Source of the DNA: Pseudomonadota bacterium
GTDB taxonomy: Bacteria; Pseudomonadota; Alphaproteobacteria; Rhizobiales; Hyphomicrobiaceae
Assembly: GCA_003242645.1 (NCBI GenBank)
Contig: QGVC01000201.1
Location: 1-6,670, forward strand
Direction of reading: 5' to 3'
DNA: 6,670 bases
Shown piece after piece: positions 1 to 6,293 of the stretch. Below the pieces are notes generated by a model. The model saw only the letters and a list, made by a program, of their open reading frames with translations. It did no database searches and was not told the DNA's origin. Position numbers and translations under genes: made by a program. How positions within the stretch are numbered: the stretch's first letter is position 1; every line of letters begins with the position of its first letter.

Positions 1-1455
<1,455 letters not shown>

Positions 1456-1478
1456 GGCGGATCGAAGTTGTCAAAGCG

Positions 1479-1513
1479 AAGCGGCTGCGGAGGAATCTGC
1501 GGCCGCTTTTTTT
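1479..1513 (+). terminator. Intrinsic terminator after ftsH
   Basis: Bases 1479-1488 (AAGCGGCTGC) can pair with 1499-1508 (GCGGCCGCTT), giving a 10-bp stem with one G-U pair and a 10-base loop. The stem runs into seven T (1507-1513). It lies 24 bases after the ftsH stop codon and should end the ftsH transcript. folP would then need its own promoter or read-through. Confidence 0.9.
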
Positions 1514-1597
1514 GTCGCGTGACGACGTGAGTTGCCAAGCTGTGAAATCGTGCGATGAGGTTTCCGGCGATTGGCAGCTCAATCGATCACAGATCCC

Positions 1598-2680
1598 ATG
1601 ACCCGCGAACTCTACGTCAGACCTGTCGGCCTCACGCCCGTGCGCCCTGCGAGCGGGGAGGAAATCGAAGCTCCGGGCCTTCAGCTTGCCGGCGGTTGGC
1701 TCACCTTTATGGGGCTTGAAGTCATCGAGCGCGTCGGGCGAGACCGCCGGCGGACGCGCGTATTCGAGATCGGCGAATACTGCGAGCGCGACTGGGGCCG
1801 GCAGGGCGCCGCAGCGGCCGAGGCTCTGGAGGCGCTGCGCCAGCCGCGCCCGCGGATTGCCGGGCTCTCGCTCGACCGCCCTCGGATCATGGGGATCGTC
1901 AACATCACCCCGGACAGTTTCTCCGACGGCGGCCGGCTGACGACGGCTCAAGCCGCCATCGACCATGCCCTGCGGCTGGAGGAGGAGGGTGCGGACATCC
2001 TCGACCTTGGCGCGGAGTCGACGCGCCCCGGATCAGACCCGGTGCCAGTAGATGAGGAGTTGCGCCGCCTTATGCCGGTCCTAGAGGGGCTGGTCGGCCG
2101 GACGCGCGCTCTAATTTCCGTCGACACGAGGAACGCTGAGGTCATGCGCCGTGCCGCGGACGCCGGGGCCGACATCATCAACGACATCTCTGCGCTGTCG
2201 CACGATCCCGATGCCCTGGAGGTTGCGGCGGAAAGCGGGCTGCCGGTCGTCCTCATGCACACGCTGGGCGATCCCAAGACGATGCAGATCGATCCCCGCT
2301 ACGACGACGCCCCCCTCGACATCTTCGACTATCTGGAGGAACGGGTGCACCGCGCCGAGGCCGCTGGCATTGATCGGTCGCGGCTCATTATCGATTACGG
2401 CATCGGCTTCGGCAAAACGCTGGAGCACAACCTTTCGCTGCTGGCGCATACGGCGCTTTTCCACGCCCTCGGCCTGCCTATCCTGGTCGGCGCCTCGCGC
2501 AAGCGGTTCATCGGAGCGCTGACGGGCGTGGAAGCGCCGGCCGAGCGCGTTGCCGGCTCAGTCGGCGCGGCCTTGGCCGCGGTGGGGCAGGGCGCTCAGA
2601 TTATTCGCGTGCACGATGTTGCCGCAACCCGACAGGCGCTGACCGTATGGGAAGCGGCAACGTCCGGCGCGAAACCATGA
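1598..2680 (+). CDS. folP: Dihydropteroate synthase with N-terminal extension
   Basis: FolP condenses 6-hydroxymethyl-dihydropterin diphosphate with p-aminobenzoate to give dihydropteroate in cytoplasmic folate synthesis, and is the sulfonamide target. From the ATG at 1598 the protein has 360 residues against roughly 280 for a minimal enzyme, because about 95 residues precede the TIM-barrel. Barrel motifs: MGIVNITPDSFSDGG (98-112), DLGAESTRPG (136-145), SVDT (174-177), INDISAL (194-200), MHTLGDPKTMQ (220-230), DYGIGFGKT (266-274), GASRKRFIG (298-306) and IRVHDV (336-341). The proline usual after Asp in the DPGIGFGKT motif is Tyr here. A TTG at 1571 in the same frame, with GAGG ten bases upstream, would add nine residues. 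An in-frame TGA at 1556 excludes anything longer. I prefer the ATG because homology to the extension begins right after it, though it has no clear ribosome site. The gene converges on the aminotransferase gene. Confidence 0.95.
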   Translation: MTRELYVRPVGLTPVRPASGEEIEAPGLQLAGGWLTFMGLEVIERVGRDRRRTRVFEIGEYCERDWGRQGAAAAEALEALRQPRPRIAGLSLDRPRIMGIVNITPDSFSDGGRLTTAQAAIDHALRLEEEGADILDLGAESTRPGSDPVPVDEELRRLMPVLEGLVGRTRALISVDTRNAEVMRRAADAGADIINDISALSHDPDALEVAAESGLPVVLMHTLGDPKTMQIDPRYDDAPLDIFDYLEERVHRAEAAGIDRSRLIIDYGIGFGKTLEHNLSLLAHTALFHALGLPILVGASRKRFIGALTGVEAPAERVAGSVGAALAAVGQGAQIIRVHDVAATRQALTVWEAATSGAKP

Positions 2681-2700
2681 CGCCAAGTCGTATCTGAGTT

Positions 2701-4086
2701 TTAGAAAGCCGGAATATCCCCCTCCGCCTTCATCCACCGCACCGCCGTCCGGAACGCGTCGAGCGTCTGGGCCACCTCACGCTCACCGTGGGTCGCGGAG
2801 ACGAGCCCGCCGGGGGCGCCCATGAGGTCCACGCCATTCGCAAGAAGCGCGACCCGGAGCCGATAGGTGAGATTGGCGTTCCGGGTGGCCTTCAGCTCGG
2901 CAAAGCCGAACTGCAGCGGATTGAAGCTCGCCGGGTCCAGCGGCAAATTCTTCGGGTTCTGGAAGATAATGAACGCTGACGCATCGCCGTAGATGCCCCA
3001 GGGCACTTGCTCCTCGACGAGGATCTGGCGCATGCCGGCGCGGATGGCTTCCGCCGCGCGTTCGGCGCGCTCGCACACGTCTTCCTGCTCCACAATCGAG
3101 AGCGTGGCGATAGCTGCCGCAGCACTCAGCGGGTTGGCGTTGAAGGTGCCCTGATGGGCGATCTTCTCGCGCGCGTTGCGCTTGGCGACATCCGCATCGA
3201 GCTGGTCCAGGACGTCGGCGCGGCCTGCTACGGCACCGCCGGGAAGACCGCCCGCAACGATCTTCGCTAGCACGCACAAATCCGGCGTGACGCCCACCCG
3301 CGCCTGCGCCCCGCCGCGCGACCAGCGGAATCCCGTTATGACCTCGTCGAAGATCAGGAGCACGCCGGCCTCGCGGGTGATCTCGCGCAGCTTCGCAAGG
3401 AAGCCGGGCGGCAGCGGAACCTGGCCCCAGGACGCACCCGAGGGCTCGAGGATCACCGCCGCAACGTCAGCCCGCTGATTAAGCGTCTCTGCAACTCGGA
3501 CCGGATCGTCGGCCGGCAGCAGGATCGTGTGCTCAACGATCTGTGGCAGGACACCCGCGGGCACGCTGCCGTCGTAGTGTGAGTTGGCCCCCGCCGCCAC
3601 CTGATCGTGCCAGCCGTGAAAGTGGCCGACGAACCGGATCACCTTGGGCTTGCCAGTGAAGGCGCGGGCAAGCCTCAGCGCCAAGTGCGAGGCCTCGGTG
3701 CCGGAAGCAGTGAAGCGAACCCGCTCGGCGCAGGGAACGAGCCGGTTGATCAGCTCAGCCCAGCGCACCTCGAGCTCGTGCGATGCCCCCCAGTGGGTGC
3801 CCAGAGCGATCTGCTCCGAAACGGCTTTCACGACGGCTGGATGGCTGTGACCCAGCAGCAGGGCGCCGTGACCGCCGAAATAGTCGACGTACTCGTTTCC
3901 GTCGGCATCCCATTTCCGCGGGCCCGACGCGCGGGCTGCATAGATAGGGTAGGGCAGCAGCGTGCGGGAATCGTGCGTCAAGCCGGCGGGGAGGACACGG
4001 CGAGCGCGTTCGTAGAGTTCCGCGGAGCGCTTCGTCCGGGCGCGATACTCCGCTTCGATCTTCGAATTGGTCCGCAGCTCAGCCAT
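2701..4086 (-). CDS. Class III PLP aminotransferase, glutamate-1-semialdehyde aminomutase-like
   Basis: A fold-type I, PLP-dependent enzyme of 461 residues, longer than HemL (about 430). Visible features: WDADGNEYVDY (59-69), the cofactor phosphate-binding SGTEAS (128-133) followed by LRLARAFTG, HFHGWHD (155-161), the PLP-pyridine aspartate in IFDEVITGFR (D247), the probable Schiff-base lysine K275 in VLAKIVAGG, and HQGTFNANP (311-319). These resemble glutamate-1-semialdehyde 2,1-aminomutase. Alphaproteobacteria normally make 5-aminolevulinate with ALA synthase, so a heme role is doubtful. An arginine (R41, in THDSRT) sits where beta-phenylalanine aminotransferase has a substrate carboxylate-binding Arg, so a beta-amino acid or other omega-amine transaminase is equally possible. 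The start is supported by AGGTGA at 4091-4096, four bases before the ATG. The cytochrome gene lies just upstream on the same strand. The family is certain; the substrate is unknown. Confidence 0.93.
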   Translation of the reverse strand: MAELRTNSKIEAEYRARTKRSAELYERARRVLPAGLTHDSRTLLPYPIYAARASGPRKWDADGNEYVDYFGGHGALLLGHSHPAVVKAVSEQIALGTHWGASHELEVRWAELINRLVPCAERVRFTASGTEASHLALRLARAFTGKPKVIRFVGHFHGWHDQVAAGANSHYDGSVPAGVLPQIVEHTILLPADDPVRVAETLNQRADVAAVILEPSGASWGQVPLPPGFLAKLREITREAGVLLIFDEVITGFRWSRGGAQARVGVTPDLCVLAKIVAGGLPGGAVAGRADVLDQLDADVAKRNAREKIAHQGTFNANPLSAAAAIATLSIVEQEDVCERAERAAEAIRAGMRQILVEEQVPWGIYGDASAFIIFQNPKNLPLDPASFNPLQFGFAELKATRNANLTYRLRVALLANGVDLMGAPGGLVSATHGEREVAQTLDAFRTAVRWMKAEGDIPAF

Positions 4087-4149
4087 GTCGTCACCTGTCT
4101 AATAATGTTCTAGAGCTCTTCAGCTCGTGTAGCCAATTGCTACGGACCC

Positions 4150-4479
4150 TCAGGGCTCGTCGCGGAGGGACATGATGAACGCCGCCAGCACGCGGATCTC
4201 CTCATGGGTCAGATGGTGATTCGGCATCATCGGCGGGACGGACCGCAGCCAGGCCTCTATGCCTTCCGCCGTCTGTGCCGGGCGATTGGCAACGGCCTTG
4301 AAGCCCGGGATGCCACTTGGCCCGGCTTTCTCTCCCTGGCCTGGGTTCATATGGCACGTGGCGCATAGGCGCTCTGCGAGGGCACGACCGCGCTCGATGT
4401 CCTCGTCTGCAATCGCCAAGTGAGGTGCAACGGCAATGACGCTTGCGAGGGCGAGTATCGTCAGTAGTTTGCGAAGCAT
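4150..4479 (-). CDS. Small periplasmic class I c-type cytochrome
   Basis: A 109-residue exported monoheme cytochrome c, expected to carry electrons in the periplasm. The N-terminus MLRKLLTILALAS leads into a hydrophobic stretch ending in LAIA, a good signal peptidase I site after residue 24. The mature protein starts DEDIERG. The heme-binding CATCH motif is at 39-43 and the likely axial methionine is M84 or M85 in PPMMPNHHL. The C-terminal helix LAAFIMSLRDEP is typical of the fold. A GTG at 4500 would add seven residues (MRGNRTG). I chose the ATG because it gives a standard signal peptide. Neither start has ideal ribosome-site spacing: GGAGG is only two bases from the GTG, and AGGGGG is twelve bases from the ATG. 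The redox partner is unknown. The aminotransferase gene follows after 63 bases containing two small hairpins (4113-4126 and 4129-4143) and no T-run, so co-transcription is possible. Confidence 0.9.
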   Translation of the reverse strand: MLRKLLTILALASVIAVAPHLAIADEDIERGRALAERLCATCHMNPGQGEKAGPSGIPGFKAVANRPAQTAEGIEAWLRSVPPMMPNHHLTHEEIRVLAAFIMSLRDEP

Positions 4480-4580
4480 TCCAGTCCGGTTCCCCCTCAC
4501 GGCCTCCGAGGCGAACGGTCGAACTCACTTTTGTTGCTACTGTTCTGCCTCGCACAACCTGTCCATGCTTTAGAGATGTT

Positions 4581-4598
4581 GCGGTGTTGCAACGCCGC
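4581..4598. repeat. 18-bp near-perfect palindrome upstream of the cytochrome gene
   Basis: GCGGTGTTG and CAACGCCGC form two nine-base arms with no spacer, symmetric except at one position (T opposite G). It is centred about 110 bases upstream of the cytochrome start codon and about 40 bases before the EcfG-type promoter. It could be an operator for either transcript, but no known regulator site is recognised, and GC-rich DNA produces such symmetry by chance. Confidence 0.35.
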
Positions 4599-4629
4599 GC
4601 CGCAATCGACGAGAAAGATCGTCAGACGT

Positions 4630-4654
4630 GGAACCAAAAACGAAGGTCTGCGTT
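4630..4654 (+). promoter_or_regulatory. EcfG-type general stress response promoter
   Basis: GGAAC (4630-4634) and CGTT (4651-4654) are separated by 16 bases. This matches the known promoter of alphaproteobacterial EcfG/SigT sigma factors (GGAAC, 16-17 bases, CGTT), which are released by the PhyR-NepR partner switch under general stress. I looked for the same pair by eye elsewhere in the window and found no other copy at this spacing. It sits in non-coding DNA, faces the predicted small RNA, and would place the transcript start near 4660-4662. Confidence 0.72.
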
Positions 4655-4660
4655 TTGCGT

Positions 4661-4745
4661 GCGACCACTGGTCATGCCCCCTAAAACTCGATCGGTGGTT
4701 CCGGGTGCCTCTAGGTCTCCCCCCGATGAGGCACCCTTTTCTTTT
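4661..4745 (+). ncRNA. Predicted EcfG-dependent small RNA with two C-rich loops
   Basis: About 85 nt, bounded by the EcfG-type promoter (predicted start near 4661) and an intrinsic terminator. Hairpin 1: 4663-4673 (GACCACTGGTC) can pair with 4690-4700 (GATCGGTGGTT) in 11 contiguous pairs, three of them G-U. The 16-base loop (4674-4689) contains CCCCC. Hairpin 2 is the terminator, 4703-4711 with 4728-4736, whose 16-base loop contains TCTCCCCCC. Both loops could pair with G-rich ribosome binding sites. Caulobacter GsrN is a stress-sigma-dependent RNA with a C-rich loop that acts on leaders such as katG. This candidate shares that design, but homology is not claimed. No convincing coding sequence occupies the stretch on either strand. 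The structure was found by eye and expression is inferred. Confidence 0.65.
4703..4745 (+). terminator. Intrinsic terminator of the predicted small RNA
   Basis: GGGTGCCTC (4703-4711) and GAGGCACCC (4728-4736) form a perfect 9-bp stem with a 16-base loop, followed by TTTTCTTTT (4737-4745). The T-rich tract is present only on the + strand; on the minus strand the hairpin is followed by GGAACC. It therefore terminates rightward transcription, although every protein gene nearby is leftward. Confidence 0.85.
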
Positions 4746-4753
4746 GCCTGCGT

Positions 4754-5194
4754 TTACCCGCGCGCGGCCAGACGCTCGTTGGCGTGCTCGAGGCGTTCGC
4801 TTAGCTCACGAATGATGGCCATGGCGAGCTTCGGCACCTGCTGCACGATTTGCATGAAAGTCATCTTCTCGATCCGCAGGGCCTGCACGTCCGAGTAGGC
4901 GACGATGCGGGCATTGCGGCACTTGTTGCAGAGCACGCCGATCTCGCCGATCAGCTCGTTGCGGCCCAGACGTGCGAGCAGCACCTCTCCGGCGGGACCG
5001 CTTCTGAGCACATCCACCTCACCATCGAGGATGACGTAGACGGCATCGGGCGGATCGCCCTCGTCGAACAGGAGATCGCCCTTGCGGCAGGTGATCCTCT
5101 GGCCGGCAAATGCCAGCAGCTTGAGCTTGCTTGCATCCAAATCCCGAAACATGGGGATCTGCTGCAAGGTCCTGATCTCGTCCTCGATTGTCAT
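4754..5194 (-). CDS. Stand-alone cyclic nucleotide-binding domain protein
   Basis: A 146-residue cytoplasmic protein consisting almost only of a CRP-type cNMP-binding beta-roll. IPMFRDLD (13-20) is the usual entry helix. GDLLFDEGDPPDAVYVILDG (39-58) is the typical first half of the roll. The phosphate-binding cassette is GEIGVLCNKCRNA (83-95). It keeps the Glu (E84) and Arg (R93) that contact the nucleotide but has Cys where Pro is usual, giving a C-x-x-C (C89, C92). A C-terminal helix (about 123-143) follows. There is no helix-turn-helix, so it is probably a sensor or regulatory subunit and not a transcription factor. The start is supported by GAGG six bases before the ATG at 5194. An upstream in-frame start at 5323 would add 43 low-complexity Arg/Ala residues and is unlikely. 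The ligand and partner are unknown. Confidence 0.9.
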   Translation of the reverse strand: MTIEDEIRTLQQIPMFRDLDASKLKLLAFAGQRITCRKGDLLFDEGDPPDAVYVILDGEVDVLRSGPAGEVLLARLGRNELIGEIGVLCNKCRNARIVAYSDVQALRIEKMTFMQIVQQVPKLAMAIIRELSERLEHANERLAARG

Positions 5195-5421
5195 CGCTCG
5201 CCTCGCGGGGTTGCTCCGGCGAAGGAGGAACGCTTTTCCTGCCCAAAAGCGCCGGTTACGACCCAAGCCCGCTCGGCACGCGCGCTCCGCGTCAGCGCCC
5301 GGGCGGAATTGTTGAAAAAGCAAACTGCGCGAAAAATTCGGTCGCTACAAGTCCTGCGTGAGACGGCACTCAAATTAAGGACACGCTCGCACGTCGCTCT
5401 GAAGCAAGCCTCAAGCGGGCA
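5195..5421. other. Intergenic region upstream of the cNMP-binding gene
   Basis: This separates the exporter stop codon from the cNMP-binding gene and should hold the latter's promoter on the minus strand. It contains the inverted repeat described separately and a perfect 10-bp palindrome CGCCCGGGCG (5296-5305). I see no clear -35/-10 pair, no EcfG-type motif and no intrinsic terminator for the exporter gene. Confidence 0.5.
5231..5251. repeat. Perfect 7-bp inverted repeat in the cNMP-binding gene leader
   Basis: CGCTTTT (5231-5237) and AAAAGCG (5245-5251) flank a 7-base spacer, CCTGCCC. It lies 36 bases upstream of the ATG of the cNMP-binding gene. It could be a dyad operator or, if transcribed, a leader hairpin. 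It is not followed by a T-run on the minus strand, so it is not a standard terminator. It does not match the CRP consensus TGTGA-N6-TCACA. Confidence 0.45.
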
Positions 5422-6033
5422 TCAACGCTCAGCGAGCGCAAGTTTCGCCCCCAGTCCGACGAAAGCTGCCGCAAACGCCCGGCGCATCCAGGCAAGCACT
5501 GGCGGGCGTGAGATCACGTAGGTTCGCATGGCGGCTGCGCAGACGCCGTAAAGGGCGAAGATGAGGAACGTCACGCCCATGAAGACGGCGCTCAGCTCCA
5601 GCATGCGCGCGAGCCAATTTGGATCGTCCGCACTCACGAATTGAGGGAGGAAAGCAAAGAAGAAGATTGACAGCTTCGGGTTGAGAATGTTGATCAGCAC
5701 GCCGGTGACGATAACCTGACTGGCGGAGCGCGGCTGGGCATCCTTCTCGATCGCCAGCGCCCCGTGCTCGCGCAGCGTGCTCCAGGCCAAGTAGAGGAGA
5801 TAGACGACCCCTAGGATCTTCAGCACCTGGAAGGCGACCGCGCTTGTGTGCAGCAGCGCGGCAAGGCCCGTGATCGCAGCTGCCATATGCGGAAGAATGC
5901 CCAGGGTGCAGGCAAAGGCGGCGAGGACGCCGGCTTTCGCGCCGCGCGACAGTCCTGCAGCCAACGTGTAAAGCACTCCGGTTCCAGGTGAGGCGACCAC
6001 GATGAGCGTCGTCAGAAGGAATTCAGGACTCAC
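5422..6033 (-). CDS. LysE/RhtB family amino acid exporter
   Basis: A 203-residue inner-membrane protein of the LysE/RhtB family, whose members export amino acids or related metabolites. Length and hydrophobic profile fit about six membrane segments (roughly 4-25, 36-60, 66-86, 108-133, 145-169 and 185-201). Family motifs are SPGTGVLYTLAAGLSRG (15-31), in place of the more usual PGP, and NPKLSIFFFAFLPQFV (118-133). The start is GTG at 6033, supported by GGGAG six bases upstream and by the family-typical N-terminus MSPEFLLTTLIVV. The substrate cannot be told from sequence. The gene is divergent from carB and separated by 227 bases from the cNMP-binding gene downstream on the same strand, so it is probably its own unit. 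Confidence 0.93.
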   Translation of the reverse strand: MSPEFLLTTLIVVASPGTGVLYTLAAGLSRGAKAGVLAAFACTLGILPHMAAAITGLAALLHTSAVAFQVLKILGVVYLLYLAWSTLREHGALAIEKDAQPRSASQVIVTGVLINILNPKLSIFFFAFLPQFVSADDPNWLARMLELSAVFMGVTFLIFALYGVCAAAMRTYVISRPPVLAWMRRAFAAAFVGLGAKLALAER

Positions 6034-6293
6034 AGACCTCTCCCGGACCTCTCGATGTCAGATCGCAGCATCGTAATCAGGAGGCCAACAACGCAGGCAC
6101 AAATGAGGCGAAGCGCGCCGTGCTGCTTCCTACTCGCGGCGATCAGCGCTTGGGTGTGCTCGCTTTTCGGGTTCCGTCCTTGAGATTCCTCGCCTATAAG
6201 GCCCGCCTAGCCTTGAATTGCATCTTCTCACGCGAGCCTTCGCCGGCCAACGGCGGGCCGAATGCGCGCGCCTAAGTCTGGAACAAATCTTCC
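6034..6293. other. Divergent intergenic region between the exporter gene and carB
   Basis: This must contain both promoters. The best -10-like element toward carB is TATAAG (6195-6200), but its -35 partner (TTCCGT at 6172-6177, 17-base spacing) is poor. The carB leader has a small hairpin, CGCCG (6241-6245) with CGGCG (6251-6255), without a T-run, so no attenuator is claimed. A 42-codon reading frame at 6055-6183 (+) ends in a hydrophobic stretch but lacks a ribosome site. An AGGAGG at 6079-6084 has no start codon at a useful distance. No recognised RNA is present. Confidence 0.4.

Noticed and set aside
4637..4656. Hairpin AAAACG (4637-4642) / CGTTTT (4651-4656), and a pairing of GGAACCA (4630-4636) with TGGTTCC (4696-4702), as stems of a longer RNA
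   Set aside because: These bases are better explained as the EcfG-type promoter. With a start near 4661 they would lie outside the transcript, and 4690-4700 pairs more extensively with 4663-4673.
4443..4898. Long open frames on the + strand across 4443-4898 and 4531-4815
   Set aside because: They run across the cytochrome start, the non-coding gap and antisense to the cNMP-binding gene. Their translations are Arg/Ser/Cys-rich, show no family motifs, and have no ribosome site.
5195..5323. N-terminal extension of the cNMP-binding protein from an upstream in-frame start at 5323
   Set aside because: The added 43 residues are Arg/Ala-rich without homology, while the ATG at 5194 has a well-spaced GAGG and begins at the usual family boundary. 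The extension would also cover the inverted repeat and the likely promoter.
5976..5999. GGAAC...CGTT on the minus strand inside the exporter gene as a second EcfG promoter
   Set aside because: The spacing is 14 bases, not 16-17, and it lies within coding sequence.
6179..6200. CTTGAG (6179-6184) and TATAAG (6195-6200) as a -35/-10 pair for carB
   Set aside because: They are only about ten bases apart, too close for a sigma-70 promoter. TATAAG is kept only as a lone weak -10 candidate.
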